DNA of 64,000 nucleotides from Nocardioides sp. CFH 31398 (GCF_022436705.1 NZ_JAKUHT010000024.1:1-64000), one strand, 5' to 3'. Positions 8,934 to 18,200 are shown, counted from the first letter of the stretch. A program made the numbers and translations. The notes: generated from the sequence alone by a model not told the origin.

Positions 8934-10109
8934 TCAGCCGGGCAGCGAGAGCATGCGCTCCAGCGCGACCTTCGCCCAGTGCTCGGTGTCGGGGTCGACG
9001 GTGATGCGGTTGACGACCTCGCCCGCGACGAGCGACTCGAGCGCCCACACCAGGTGCGGGAGGTCGATGCGGTTCATCGTGGAGCAGTAGCAGACCGTCT
9101 TGTCGAGGAAGGTGATCCGCTGCTCGGGGTGCTCGTTCGCCAGGCGGCGGACCAGGTTCAGCTCGGTCCCGATCGCCCACGCCGTGCCCGCGGGAGCCTT
9201 GCGGACGGTGTCGATGATGAACTCGGTCGACCCGACGAGGTCGGCCTCGAGGACGACCTCGTGGCGGCACTCGGGGTGCACCAGCAGCTTCACGTCCGGG
9301 ATCGTGCGGCGCAGCTCGCGGGCGACGTCCGCGGTGAAGCGGCCGTGGACCGAGCAGTGGCCCTTCCACAGGATCATCCGGGCGTCACGGAGCTCGGCCT
9401 CGGTGAGGCCGCCGTTCGGGCGGTGCGGGTCCCACACCACGCAGTCGTCGAGGGAGAAGCCGAGCTCGAGGACGGCGGTGTTGCGGCCGAGGTGCTGGTC
9501 GGGCAGGAACAGCACCTTCGTCGGCATGCCGGTGACGGCCTCGTCCTTCTGCGCGAAGGCCCACTCCAGGGCCCGCCTCGCGTTGGACGACGTGCACACG
9601 GCGCCGTCGTGGCGGCCGCAGAACGCCTTGATGTCGGCGGAGGAGTTCATGTACGTCACCGGGACGACGGCGTCCGCGACGCCCGCCGCCTCGAGGGCGT
9701 CCCAGGCGTCCTCGACCTGGCCCAGCCGCGCCATGTCGGCCATCGAGCACCCGGCGGCGAGGTCGGGCAGGACGACCTGCTGGTCGTCGCCGGTGAGGAT
9801 GTCGGCCGACTCGGCCATGAAGTGGACGCCGCAGAACACGACGTACTCCGCCTCGGGACGGGCCGCGGCCTCGCGGGCGAGCTTGAACGAGTCGCCGGTG
9901 ACGTCGGCGAAGGCGATGACCTCGTCGCGCTGGTAGTGGTGGCCCAGCACGAACGCGCGGTCGCCCAGCGCGTCCCGGGCCGCGCGGGCCCGGGCCACCA
10001 GGTCCGGGTCCGAGGCGGGCGGCAGGTCGCCTGGGCAGTCCACGCCGCGCTCGGAGCCCAGGTCACGGCCGCGGCCGAGCGGGAGGAGCGGCAGGTCCAC
10101 CGTCGTCAT
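8934..10109 (-). CDS. nadA: Quinolinate synthase (4Fe-4S)
   Basis: Condenses iminoaspartate with dihydroxyacetone phosphate to quinolinate in de novo NAD synthesis. The 391-residue protein carries the three cluster cysteines in VVFCGVHFMAES, GHCSVHGRF and DKTVCYCSTMN, plus the substrate-binding LGHHYQRDEV near residue 55. The ATG at 10109 was chosen because it opens a family-length protein; the longer frame upstream has no family similarity. nadB and nadC are not beside it, which is unusual since these genes often cluster. Nearby erpA and a cysteine desulfurase could serve its Fe-S cluster (inference). Confidence 0.95.
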   Translation of the reverse strand: MTTVDLPLLPLGRGRDLGSERGVDCPGDLPPASDPDLVARARAARDALGDRAFVLGHHYQRDEVIAFADVTGDSFKLAREAAARPEAEYVVFCGVHFMAESADILTGDDQQVVLPDLAAGCSMADMARLGQVEDAWDALEAAGVADAVVPVTYMNSSADIKAFCGRHDGAVCTSSNARRALEWAFAQKDEAVTGMPTKVLFLPDQHLGRNTAVLELGFSLDDCVVWDPHRPNGGLTEAELRDARMILWKGHCSVHGRFTADVARELRRTIPDVKLLVHPECRHEVVLEADLVGSTEFIIDTVRKAPAGTAWAIGTELNLVRRLANEHPEQRITFLDKTVCYCSTMNRIDLPHLVWALESLVAGEVVNRITVDPDTEHWAKVALERMLSLPG

Positions 10110-10186
10110 GACCCGATCGTACGGCGGGCCGCCGACGCCCACCCACTCGGCGGAGGCCGCCCCGAGGGCCGGGCCGGGAGACCGGG

Positions 10187-11080
10187 TCAGAGCAGCGAGC
10201 CGTGGTGCAGGTACGGCGCGGGCGGGCGGCAGCGACGCAGCGCCAGGTAGCCCCGCTGGTGCAGGGCCAGCCCGGCCGCGAGGCCGACGTCGATCGCCCA
10301 CTGGTTGGCCGCGGTGAGGTGGCCGATCCTGGTGCCGGGCTCGTCGGCGGGCGCCGAGGCGAGTGCCTCCCATGCCAGGTCGCGCGCGACCGCGACGGTC
10401 GTCGCGGCGAGCAGGGCCGGCTCGCCGCTGGGCCGGAGGTAGGCGTAGCCCTGTCCCGTCGGCCGGTCGACGACGAGCAGCCGCGCGGTCGTGGCGTGGA
10501 GCACCTCGTGGTCCGGGCCGTGCGCGGCGCCCCGGGTGCGGCGGTCGACGGAGTCCATGAGGTCGGTGTCGGTGAGCGAGCCCTCACGGATCCGCCCGAC
10601 GACCGGCAGGGCGCTGCGGTCGACGACCCCGGCCATGAGCATCGCGGGGTGCAGGTCGAACCCCGCCAGCCGGTAGCGGCGCACGGCCGCGGGGTCCGGG
10701 GAGGAGGCCAGCATCCCGCGCAGGCAGCCGCGACCGTGGTGCAGCGCGGACTCGAGCAGCACCCGCCCGGTCCCGCGCCCCTGCCGGCCGGGGCGGACGC
10801 CGTACGACGCGAGCACCCACATCAGCTCCCGGGTGAAGGAGACGGCGAACCCGACGACGTCGTCGCCGTCCTCGGCGACCCAGCACCCGCCGGGGTCCGT
10901 CGCCACGAGGTGGGAGGTCCGACGGACCCAGTCGGCCGCGCGCCGGGCGTCCCGGCCGGCGGCCTCCGCCCCGGCCGGCACCGGCAGCCGCTCCTCGAGG
11001 TCGGTGAACGAGTCGGCGCTGATCCGCTGCACCGTCCCGACGTCGTCGAGCCGCATCGGCCGGACCCACACCTCGCCCAC
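10187..11080 (-). CDS. GNAT family N-acetyltransferase
   Basis: A 297-residue protein with an N-terminal GNAT domain: the acetyl-CoA loop is VRPGRQGRGTGRVLLESAL (about residues 94-112). The second half (about 150-297) holds a diverged GNAT-like fold with GQGYAYLRPSGE and no clear CoA loop, so this is probably a tandem GNAT with one active half. It follows nadA's start by 77 bases on the same strand and is divergent from the glycerate-kinase-like gene (38 bases between starts). The substrate is unknown. Confidence 0.82.
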   Translation of the reverse strand: MGEVWVRPMRLDDVGTVQRISADSFTDLEERLPVPAGAEAAGRDARRAADWVRRTSHLVATDPGGCWVAEDGDDVVGFAVSFTRELMWVLASYGVRPGRQGRGTGRVLLESALHHGRGCLRGMLASSPDPAAVRRYRLAGFDLHPAMLMAGVVDRSALPVVGRIREGSLTDTDLMDSVDRRTRGAAHGPDHEVLHATTARLLVVDRPTGQGYAYLRPSGEPALLAATTVAVARDLAWEALASAPADEPGTRIGHLTAANQWAIDVGLAAGLALHQRGYLALRRCRPPAPYLHHGSLL

Positions 11081-11118
11081 CCGCCCACGCTACGACGCCC
11101 GACGGGCAGGATGGCGTG

Positions 11119-12222
11119 ATGCGTGTGCTCGTGGCCCCCGACGCCTTCGCCGGCGCGATGAGCGCGGTCGAGGCCGCCCACGCGATCCGGGAGGGCTGGC
11201 TGCGGCGCGCCCCCGACGACGAGGTCGACCTCGCCCCGATGTCGGACGGCGGCCCCGGCCTGGTCGACGTCCTCCAGGCCACGCTCGGCGGCGAGCTGCT
11301 CGCGCGCACGGTGCGCGGGCCCTTCGGCGAGGCGGTCCCCGCCTCGCTGCTCGTGGTCGACGACGGGGACCGGCGGACGGCGTACGTCGAGGCGGCCCAG
11401 GCCGGCGGCCTGCACCTGAGCCGCGGCGAGCGCGGCGAGCAGGCCTCGTCGTACGGCGTCGGGGAGCTGCTCGCGGCGGCCGTCGACGCCGTCGGCGAGA
11501 CCGGCCGCGTCGTCGTCGGTCTCGGTGCGCTCGGCACGAACGACGGGGGAGCGGGCCTGCTGGCCGCGCTGGGGGCGACGGCGGACCGCCCGCTCGACGC
11601 GGGCGCTGCGGGCCTGGAGGGCGTGACCGAGGTCAACCTGGGCCCCGCGCGGGCGCGCGTCGGGGGTGTCGGGGTGCGCGGGGCGTGCGAGGACGCGTCC
11701 CTGCTGTCGGGCCTGTTCGGCACGACCAAGGCCGCCGGCGGCGAGCGGGGGATCACCGAGGAGCGCCTGCCGGGGGTCGACGCCGTCCTGGAGTCCTGGG
11801 GCGCCGCCACGGGACGTCGCGTGGCGCTCGAGGAGCGGACCGGTGCCGGCGGCGGGTGCGGCCACGCCCTGCGCCTGCTCGGGGCCGACCTCCACGACGG
11901 GCTCCGCACGGTCGCCGAGGCCCTGGACCTGCCGGCGCGCTCCGCGGCTGCCGAGGTCGTGCTGACGGGCGAGGCCTCGCTCGACTTCTCCGGCCGCTCG
12001 GGTCGCGTGCCCGGCGCCGTGGCCCGGGTGGCCGCCGACGCCATGCGGCCGTGCGTCGTGCTCGCCGGCCGGGTCGTGCTCGGACGGCGTGAGCTGCGGA
12101 CGCAGGGCATCGAGGCGGCCTACGGGGTGGCCGACCTGGTCGACCCCCAGCGCGCCGCCACCGACCCGGGGGGCGCCCTCGCCGACCTGGCGGCCCGGGT
12201 CGCCCGCACCTGGTCGATGTGA
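11119..12222 (+). CDS. Glycerate kinase family protein (divergent)
   Basis: Matches the type-1 glycerate kinase fold over its length (367 residues), with VVVGLGALGTNDGGAGLLAALG and VLTGEASLDFSGRSGRVPG in the expected order. It departs from characterised enzymes at two signature places: DxFKxSLSA reads DAFAGAMSA, losing the Lys, and DGGEGT reads DGGPGL. It may therefore act on another substrate or be inactive. ATG 11119 is preferred to GTG 11116; AGGATGG lies just upstream. It precedes erpA, a pairing I also recall from mycobacteria (Rv2205c-Rv2204c). Confidence 0.7.
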   Translation: MRVLVAPDAFAGAMSAVEAAHAIREGWLRRAPDDEVDLAPMSDGGPGLVDVLQATLGGELLARTVRGPFGEAVPASLLVVDDGDRRTAYVEAAQAGGLHLSRGERGEQASSYGVGELLAAAVDAVGETGRVVVGLGALGTNDGGAGLLAALGATADRPLDAGAAGLEGVTEVNLGPARARVGGVGVRGACEDASLLSGLFGTTKAAGGERGITEERLPGVDAVLESWGAATGRRVALEERTGAGGGCGHALRLLGADLHDGLRTVAEALDLPARSAAAEVVLTGEASLDFSGRSGRVPGAVARVAADAMRPCVVLAGRVVLGRRELRTQGIEAAYGVADLVDPQRAATDPGGALADLAARVARTWSM

Positions 12223-12340
12223 CCCGGTCGAGCCGCCGGCCCCTGGGGGAACAAGGAGCCGTGTGACAGGATTGGGACTGGATGAGAGCGGTCCCACCGC
12301 CGTGGAGCAGACCGCCACACCGAGCTTCGAGGGAGTTGCC

Positions 12341-12703
12341 ATGACCGAGCAGGTCGAGACCACCCAGCAGACGCTGCCGGACCAGGTGAACCTGACCGAC
12401 GTGGCCGCGCAGAAGGTCAAGGCGCTGCTGCAGCAGGAGGGTCGTGACGACCTCGCCCTGCGCATCTCGGTGCAGCCCGGCGGCTGCTCCGGTCTGCGGT
12501 ACCAGCTGTTCTTCGACGAGCGCACCCTGGACGGCGACGTCACCCACGACTACGACGGCGTGAGCGTCGTCGTCGACCGGATGAGCGTCCCCTACCTCGG
12601 CGGCGCGGTGATCGACTTCGTCGACACCATCGAGAAGCAGGGCTTCACGATCGACAACCCGAACGCCACGGGTTCCTGCGCCTGCGGCGACAGCTTCCAC
12701 TGA
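12341..12703 (+). CDS. erpA: HesB/IscA/ErpA iron-sulfur carrier protein
   Basis: A-type carrier that delivers Fe-S clusters to target enzymes. The 120-residue protein has the three conserved cysteines: GGCSGLRY near residue 48 and the C-terminal CACGDSF pair. ATG 12341 was chosen because GGGAG lies about six bases upstream and the protein then has the family length. A strong hairpin terminator follows 25 bases after the stop. Likely clients in this window are NadA and the Rieske protein QcrA (inference). Confidence 0.93.
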   Translation: MTEQVETTQQTLPDQVNLTDVAAQKVKALLQQEGRDDLALRISVQPGGCSGLRYQLFFDERTLDGDVTHDYDGVSVVVDRMSVPYLGGAVIDFVDTIEKQGFTIDNPNATGSCACGDSFH

Positions 12704-12727
12704 CGGGGGACGGCCTCCGACGACGAG

Positions 12728-12763
12728 GAACAGCCCCGGCCGCCACGGTGGCCGGGGCTGTTC
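12728..12763 (+). terminator. Intrinsic hairpin terminator after erpA
   Basis: A perfect 14-bp stem, GAACAGCCCCGGCC (12728-12741) with its complement at 12750-12763, closes an 8-base loop. It lies 25 bases past the erpA stop and just before the end of the convergent 77-residue gene, so it may serve both strands. It has only a short T run after the stem. Confidence 0.75.
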
Positions 12764-12774
12764 TCCGTCCGGGT

Positions 12775-13008
12775 TCAGTCGACGTAGAGCGAGGCCAACC
12801 TCGCCGCCGCGGCGTCGACGCTGATCCCGGGCTTGAGCTCGGGCCGGGCGGCCTGGCGCGACCAGGCCTCCCAGGTCAGCTCCGGCGCCGGCCGGGTGGC
12901 GAGGCGTGCCGCCTGCTCCAGCAGGCGAAGCCGCCTGCGCGCGACCCGTCCGTCGTGTGCCATCTGCTGCGGCGAGGCCGCCTCGTCGTACGCCGGTCGC
13001 GGGTCCAT
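12775..13008 (-). CDS. Conserved-looking small hypothetical protein
   Basis: A 77-residue, Ala/Arg-rich soluble protein (MDPRPAYDEAASPQQMAHDG onward). It contains one likely helix with RVARRRLRLLEQAARLA and a Trp pair in LTWEAWSRQ. No domain recognised, no signal peptide or membrane segment. Codon use (strong GC3) fits a real gene, and it fills the gap between the erpA terminator and the divergent PfkB kinase. Function unknown. Confidence 0.55.
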   Translation of the reverse strand: MDPRPAYDEAASPQQMAHDGRVARRRLRLLEQAARLATRPAPELTWEAWSRQAARPELKPGISVDAAAARLASLYVD

Positions 13009-13072
13009 GACGCCGACGCTAGGGATTACCGATGAGTACTCCTACGCCTACCCACCGGTAGTGTCGACGCCC

Positions 13073-14065
13073 GTGTCCCTGCTGATCACCGGCTCCATCG
13101 CGACCGACCACCTGATGACCTTCCCGGGGCGGTTCACCGACTCCCTGGTGGTCGACCAGCTCGACAAGCTGTCGGTGTCGTTCCTCGTCGACGACCTCGA
13201 GGTGCGGCGGGGCGGGTGCGCGGCGAACATCTGCTTCGGCCTCGGCGCGCTCGGGCTGTCGCCGGTGCTCGTGGGCTCGGTCGGGGAGGACTTCGGGGAC
13301 TACCGGTCCTGGCTCGAGCGGCACAACGTCGACTGCGCGTCGGTCCACTACTCCGAGACCCGCCACACCGCGCGCTTCGTGTGCACCACGGACGCCGACC
13401 ACGCGCAGTTCGCGTCCTTCTACGCGGGAGCGATGTCCGAGGCCCGGGAAATCGAGCTGGCCCCGATCGTGGCGCGCGTCGGCGGCACCGACGTCGTGCT
13501 CGTCGGCCCCAACGACCCCGAGGCCATGCGCCGGCACACCGCCGAGTGCCGCCACCGCGGCTACCGCTTCGCCTCCGACCCCTCGCAGCAGCTGGCCTTC
13601 GGGGACGGCGAGCTGATCCGCGACCTCGTCGACGGCGCCGACCTGCTGTTCTGCAACGAGTACGAGGCCTCGCTGATCACCAGCAAGACCGGGTGGACCC
13701 GCGAGGACGTGCTCGCCCGCGTCGGCACCTGGGTGGTGACCCTCGGCGCGTCCGGGGTGCGCATCGAGCGTGCGGGCGCGGAGCCGGTCGTCGTCGCCGC
13801 GGTGCCGGCGACCGCCACCCCCGACCCGACCGGCGTGGGTGACGCGTTCCGTGCGGGCTTCCTCGCCGCCGAGGGCTGGGGGCTGGACCACGAGCGCGCC
13901 GCACAGCTCGGCTGCCTGCTCGCCGTCCACGTCGTCGAGTGTGTCGGCACCCAGGAGTACGACGTGCAGCCCGATGCCTTCCTGGCCCGCGGGGTCGCGA
14001 CGTACGGCGAGGCGTTCGGGGCCGAGGTCGGCCCCCACCTGACCGGTCTCAGCGCGCGCGGCTGA
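13073..14065 (+). CDS. PfkB family carbohydrate/adenosine kinase
   Basis: Ribokinase-fold kinase of 330 residues. The start segment SLLITGSIATDHLMTFPGRF and the glycine pair RRGGCAANICFGLG are typical. The catalytic anion-hole motif DPTGVGDAFRAGFLA (about residues 250-264) carries the base Asp. The sequence and neighbourhood resemble the mycobacterial adenosine kinase AdoK/CbhK (Rv2202c, from memory), so adenosine or a sugar is the likely substrate. GTG 13073 gives the usual MSLLITGS start; GTG 13061 is an alternative. Neither has a clear ribosome site, so leaderless translation is possible. Its 3' end overlaps the convergent TusA gene by 17 bases. Confidence 0.85.
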   Translation: MSLLITGSIATDHLMTFPGRFTDSLVVDQLDKLSVSFLVDDLEVRRGGCAANICFGLGALGLSPVLVGSVGEDFGDYRSWLERHNVDCASVHYSETRHTARFVCTTDADHAQFASFYAGAMSEAREIELAPIVARVGGTDVVLVGPNDPEAMRRHTAECRHRGYRFASDPSQQLAFGDGELIRDLVDGADLLFCNEYEASLITSKTGWTREDVLARVGTWVVTLGASGVRIERAGAEPVVVAAVPATATPDPTGVGDAFRAGFLAAEGWGLDHERAAQLGCLLAVHVVECVGTQEYDVQPDAFLARGVATYGEAFGAEVGPHLTGLSARG

Positions 14066-14303
14066 CCCGGAAGCGGGGGACGCCGTCCTCCGCGACGTCC
14101 TCCCCGACGTAGGTGTGCCCGCGCATGCGGCACCACGCGGGGACGTCGGTGCGCGACGCCACGTCGGTCGAGACCACCGCCACCTGCTGCCCGACCTCGA
14201 CGTCGGCGATGCGCCGGGCGAGCTCGATCACGGGCAGGGGACAGCGCATCCCGCGGCAGTCGAGCTCGAGCGCGGGGTCGTCACCCGGCGTCGGGTGCGT
14301 CAC
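14049..14303 (-). CDS. TusA-family sulfurtransferase
   Basis: An 84-residue protein with the TusA/SirA signature: LELDCRGMRCPLPVIELARR (about residues 12-31), including the active CPxP cysteine. The C-terminal WCRMRGHTYVGED is also typical. GTG 14303 overlaps the stop of the upstream cysteine desulfurase (GTGA), so the two are translationally coupled. Such pairs relay persulfide sulfur from cysteine to acceptors. The end receptor is unknown. Confidence 0.85.
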   Translation of the reverse strand: MTHPTPGDDPALELDCRGMRCPLPVIELARRIADVEVGQQVAVVSTDVASRTDVPAWCRMRGHTYVGEDVAEDGVPRFRVSRAR

Positions 14304-15436
14304 AGCCCCACCTCCGCGCGCAGCCGCGGCACGACCTCGGCCAGCGCCGCCAGCAGTGCGTCGACGTCGGCCTCGGTGGTGTCCTCGGCCAGCGAGACCC
14401 GCACGTTGCCGTGCGTCAGCACGCCCATCGCCTCGAGCACGCGGCTGGGGGTGAGCGTCGAGGCGGTGCACGCCGACCCGCTGGCGACCGCGAGGCCGCG
14501 GCGGTCGAGCTCGGTGACCAGCGCCTCGCCGTCGACGTACAGGAAGGAGAAGGTGACGAGGTGCGGCATCCGGTCGACGGGGTCGCCGACCACCTCGACG
14601 TCGCCGAGGGCCGCCACCCCGGCGCGGAGCCGGTCGACCAGGGCGGACTGGCGGGCCCCCACCACCGCCGCGTCGTCGACCACGGCCCGCAGCGCGGCCG
14701 CCGCGGCGAGGGCGGCCGGCACGTTCTCGAACCCCGAGGCGCGCTCGTCGGAGCGGTCGTCGACGGGGAAGGGGGCCCGCCAGCGGGCTCCGTGCCTGAC
14801 CAGCAGGACGCCGACGCCGGCCGGCCCGCCCCACTTGTGGGCGGAGGCCGCCGCGGCGTCCCAGCCGGTGGGCAGCGGCTCGCGCCCGGCCGAGGCGCAG
14901 GCGTCGACGAACAGCGGCACCCCGTGCTCGCGGGCGGCGGCGGCGCACGCCGCCACCGGCTGGCGGGTCCCGACCTCGTGGTTGGCGCTCTGCACGGCCA
15001 GCACGGACGCGCCGGGCAGCAGGGTGGCCAGGTCCTCCGGGCGCACCCGGCCGAGACGGTCGACCCCGAGCTCGGTCGACGGCGTGCCCAGCCAGCGCTC
15101 GGCCCAGGCGGCGGCGTGGGGGACGGCGGAGTGCTCGACCGCGGTGAGGACCAGCGGACCGGGGGCCCCGTGACCCGGACGGCGGCGCCCGACGAGCAGC
15201 CCCAGGAGGCCGCGGTGGGTGGCGTCGGTGCCCGAGGAGGTGAAGGTCACCTCGTCGGGCCGGACGTCGAGGGCGTCGGCCACCACGGCCCGGGCGTTGT
15301 CCAGCAGCAGGCGCGCCGAGCGGCCCGCCCCGTGGAGCCTCCGGGGGTCCGCCCAGCCGCTGCGCAGGGCGTCGTCGAGGACCGCGCGCGCCGCCGGGTG
15401 CAGGGGTGCGGAGGAGGCCGTGTCGAGGTACGCCAC
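14300..15436 (-). CDS. Cysteine desulfurase (NifS/IscS-type, class V aminotransferase)
   Basis: PLP enzyme of 378 residues that takes sulfur from cysteine. The PLP lysine is in ASAHKWGGPAG (about residue 206), the distal SANHEVGT motif is present, and the catalytic Cys lies in SGSACTA (about residue 325). It has the short loop of the IscS-like group. It is coupled to the TusA-like gene and divergent from ctaC; an inverted repeat sits between the two starts. Sulfur supply for Fe-S clusters, tRNA thiolation or molybdopterin are all possible. Confidence 0.9.
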   Translation of the reverse strand: MAYLDTASSAPLHPAARAVLDDALRSGWADPRRLHGAGRSARLLLDNARAVVADALDVRPDEVTFTSSGTDATHRGLLGLLVGRRRPGHGAPGPLVLTAVEHSAVPHAAAWAERWLGTPSTELGVDRLGRVRPEDLATLLPGASVLAVQSANHEVGTRQPVAACAAAAREHGVPLFVDACASAGREPLPTGWDAAAASAHKWGGPAGVGVLLVRHGARWRAPFPVDDRSDERASGFENVPAALAAAAALRAVVDDAAVVGARQSALVDRLRAGVAALGDVEVVGDPVDRMPHLVTFSFLYVDGEALVTELDRRGLAVASGSACTASTLTPSRVLEAMGVLTHGNVRVSLAEDTTEADVDALLAALAEVVPRLRAEVGL

Positions 15437-15453
15437 GCCCTGAACGTACTCGT

Positions 15454-15475
15454 CCCCCGAGGGCGTCCTCGGGGG
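15454..15475. promoter_or_regulatory. Inverted repeat between cysteine desulfurase and ctaC
   Basis: CCCCCGAGG (15454-15462) and CCTCGGGGG (15467-15475) form a perfect 9-bp inverted repeat around GCGT, in the 92-base gap between divergent starts. A possible ctaC -10 element, TACTGT, lies at 15486-15491, which would put the repeat over the -35 zone. It could be an operator or a GC-rich hairpin without function. Confidence 0.35.
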
Positions 15476-15528
15476 TCGGTGAGGGTACTGTTCAGGCGTC
15501 GTGCTCGTTGCAGAGAGAGGCTCGTCGA

Positions 15529-16413
15529 GTGCCTTGTGAGAACCCCGGGCGTCGCCGCTCCGCCGGGAGCCGGGCGAAGCGTGTGGGCCTGGCCGCCGTC
15601 GGCGCGGTGGGCCTCGCCCTGCTCGCCGGCTGCTCCGCGGAGACCGAGCGTCAGATCCGCGGCCTGGCCATGCCGGAACCCGCCACGGAGCAGGCTCCGG
15701 CCATCTACGACCTGTGGCGGTGGGCCTGGCTGGCCGCCATCCTGGTCGGCATCATCGTGTGGGGCCTGATCGGCTACGTGGTCGTGCGGTACCGCCGTCG
15801 CCACGAGGACGAGGTCCCCGTGCAGACGCGCTACAACCTGCCGCTCGAGATCTTCTACACCGTCGCGCCGATCATGATGGTGGTCGTCTTCTTCTACTGG
15901 ACGCTCACCGTGCAGAACGAGGTGCTGGACGAGCAGGACCCCGACGTGGAGCTCGAGGTCGTGGGCCAGCAGTGGTCCTGGACCTTCAACTACCCCTACA
16001 CGTCCGACGAGGGCGACGAGGGCTACGTCTACTACAGCGGCACCGCGAGCGAGATCCCCACGCTGGTGCTGCCGGAGGGTGAGCGGGTCCAGTTCAACCT
16101 GCACTCGCCCGACGTGATCCACGGCTTCTGGGTGCCCGGCTTCCTGATGAAGATGGACGTCATCCCGGGCCGCACCAACAACTTCCAGGTGGTCCCCAAT
16201 CAGGAGGGCTTCTTCAAGGGGAAGTGCACCGAGTTCTGCGGTGTCTCCCACTCCCGCATGTTGTTCAACGTCGACGTGGTCTCCCCCGAGGAGTACGAGG
16301 CCTACCTCGACGAGCTGGCCGGCACCGGTCAGAACTTCAGCCCCGAGCCGGTGACCGGCGGCGACGACGCCGACACCGTGGCCGGGCTCGAGGAAGAGGA
16401 GGCCAGCCAGTGA
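15529..16413 (+). CDS. ctaC: Cytochrome c oxidase subunit II
   Basis: CuA subunit of the aa3 oxidase; takes electrons from the diheme QcrC of the bcc complex. Of 294 residues, a lipoprotein signal ends in LLAGC (Cys35), two membrane helices follow (about 60-85 and 105-125), and the cupredoxin domain holds the CuA ligands His198, Cys233, Cys237, His241 and Met244 ([12 protein letters not shown]). GTG 15529 is preceded by GAGAGAGG about ten bases upstream. The GTGA overlap with ctaD implies coupled translation. Confidence 0.95.
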   Translation: MPCENPGRRRSAGSRAKRVGLAAVGAVGLALLAGCSAETERQIRGLAMPEPATEQAPAIYDLWRWAWLAAILVGIIVWGLIGYVVVRYRRRHEDEVPVQTRYNLPLEIFYTVAPIMMVVVFFYWTLTVQNEVLDEQDPDVELEVVGQQWSWTFNYPYTSDEGDEGYVYYSGTASEIPTLVLPEGERVQFNLHSPDVIHGFWVPGFLMKMDVIPGRTNNFQVVPNQEGFFKGKCTEFCGVSHSRMLFNVDVVSPEEYEAYLDELAGTGQNFSPEPVTGGDDADTVAGLEEEEASQ

Positions 16414-18200
16414 CCGCAACACTGCCCCCCACCACCGCGACCCCGGGGGCCGGCGCTGAGCGCAACGCGACGCTCGGGCAGCTGATCGTCCGGATGATCA
16501 CGACGACCGATCACAAGCTGATCGGCAAGATGTACCTCGTCACGTCGTTCAGCTGGTTCCTGATCGCGGGCCTCATGGCCATGCTGATCCGCTCGGAGCT
16601 GGCGTTCCCGGGCAAGCAGGTCGTCTCGGACGACCTGTACAACCAGCTCTTCACGATGCACGGCACGATCATGCTGCTGCTGTTCGCGACGCCGCTGTTC
16701 TTCGGCTTCGCCAACGTGATCATGCCGCTGCAGATCGGGGCGCCGGACGTCGCGTTCCCGCGGCTCAACATGTTCAGCTACTGGCTGTTCCTGTTCGGCG
16801 GCCTCATCACCGCCTCCGGGTTCCTGACCCCCAACGGCGCCGCCGCGTTCGGCTGGTTCGCCTACACCCCGCTGTCGGACGCCGTCCGCTCGCCGGGTGC
16901 CGGTGGCGACCTCTGGATCATGGGCCTGTGGCTCGCCGGCCTGGGCACGATCCTCGGCGCGGTCAACTTCATCACCACGATCATCTGCATGCGCGCGCCC
17001 GGCATGACCATGTTCCGGATGCCGCTGTTCGTCTGGAACACGCTCGTCACGAGCCTGCTCGTGCTGATCGCGTTCCCGATCCTCGCCGGCGCGCTGCTCT
17101 CGCTGGAGGCCGACCGCCTGCTCGGCGCCCACGTGTTCGACGCCGCCCACGGCGGACCGATCCTCTGGCAGCACCTGTTCTGGTTCTTCGGGCACCCGGA
17201 GGTCTACATCATCGCGCTGCCGTTCTTCGGCATCGTGACCGAGATCTTCCCGGTGTTCAGCCGCAAGCCGATCTTCGGCTACGTCGGCCTGGTGGGCGCC
17301 ACGCTCGCCATCGCGATCCTCTCGGTCGCCGTCTGGGCGCACCACATGTTCGTGACGGGCGCGGTCGACCTGCCGTTCTTCTCGGGCATGACGTTCCTGA
17401 TCGCGGTGCCCACAGGGGTGAAGTTCTTCAACTGGATCGGGACCATGTGGGGCGGCAGCGTCTCGATGGACACCCCGATGCTGTGGTCGGTCGGCTTCCT
17501 GGTCACCTTCCTCTTCGGTGGCCTGACCGGCGTCCTGCTGGCCTCGCCGCCGCTGGACTTCGCGGTCTCCGACTCCTACTTCGTGGTCGCGCACTTCCAC
17601 TACGTCGTCTTCGGCACCGTGGTGTTCGCGATGTTCGCCGGGTTCTACTTCTGGTGGCCGAAGATGACGGGCCGGATGCTGGACGAGCGCCTCGGCAAGC
17701 TGCACTTCTGGCTGCTGTTCGTCGGCTTCCACACCACCTTCCTGGTGCAGCACTGGCTCGGCGTCGAGGGCATGCCCCGTCGCTACGCCGACTACCTGCC
17801 CGACGACGGCTTCACCACCCTGAACCAGGTGTCGACCATCGGCTCGTTCGTGCTGGCCGCCTCGACGCTCCCGTTCCTCTGGAACGTCTACGTCTCGCGC
17901 CGGTCGCGCAAGATCGAGGTCGACGACCCCTGGGGCTGGGGCCGGTCGCTGGAGTGGGCGACGAGCTGCCCGCCGCCGCGCCACAACTTCCACGAGCTGC
18001 CCCGCATCCGTTCGGAGTCGCCGGCCTTCGACCTGCACCACCCGGAGGTGGCGGCCCTCGAGCTCGAGGACAACGGCGCCATCCTGGGCGAGACCCCGAC
18101 GGACACCCCCGACATGGCCGGGCGCGCGGAGATGCTCCGTGAGCGGGTCGTGGAGGACCGCAAGAACAAGATCGACGACGAGAGGGACACCGACCGATGA
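16410..18200 (+). CDS. ctaD: Cytochrome c oxidase subunit I
   Basis: Catalytic heme-copper subunit of the aa3 oxidase (596 residues, about 12 membrane helices). Visible ligands: the heme a His in [11 protein letters not shown], the CuB His and cross-linked Tyr in [16 protein letters not shown], the CuB His pair in WAHHMF, and the heme His residues in [11 protein letters not shown]. The GTG at 16410 has AGGAGG upstream and overlaps the ctaC stop. The charged C-terminal tail of about 70 residues is typical of actinobacteria. Confidence 0.97.
   Translation: MTATLPPTTATPGAGAERNATLGQLIVRMITTTDHKLIGKMYLVTSFSWFLIAGLMAMLIRSELAFPGKQVVSDDLYNQLFTMHGTIMLLLFATPLFFGFANVIMPLQIGAPDVAFPRLNMFSYWLFLFGGLITASGFLTPNGAAAFGWFAYTPLSDAVRSPGAGGDLWIMGLWLAGLGTILGAVNFITTIICMRAPGMTMFRMPLFVWNTLVTSLLVLIAFPILAGALLSLEADRLLGAHVFDAAHGGPILWQHLFWFFGHPEVYIIALPFFGIVTEIFPVFSRKPIFGYVGLVGATLAIAILSVAVWAHHMFVTGAVDLPFFSGMTFLIAVPTGVKFFNWIGTMWGGSVSMDTPMLWSVGFLVTFLFGGLTGVLLASPPLDFAVSDSYFVVAHFHYVVFGTVVFAMFAGFYFWWPKMTGRMLDERLGKLHFWLLFVGFHTTFLVQHWLGVEGMPRRYADYLPDDGFTTLNQVSTIGSFVLAASTLPFLWNVYVSRRSRKIEVDDPWGWGRSLEWATSCPPPRHNFHELPRIRSESPAFDLHHPEVAALELEDNGAILGETPTDTPDMAGRAEMLRERVVEDRKNKIDDERDTDR

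Noticed and set aside
16329-18041. 570-residue minus-strand ORF opposite ctaD
   Set aside because: Low-complexity His/Asp/Glu/Arg composition with no family features; ctaD on the plus strand is certain.
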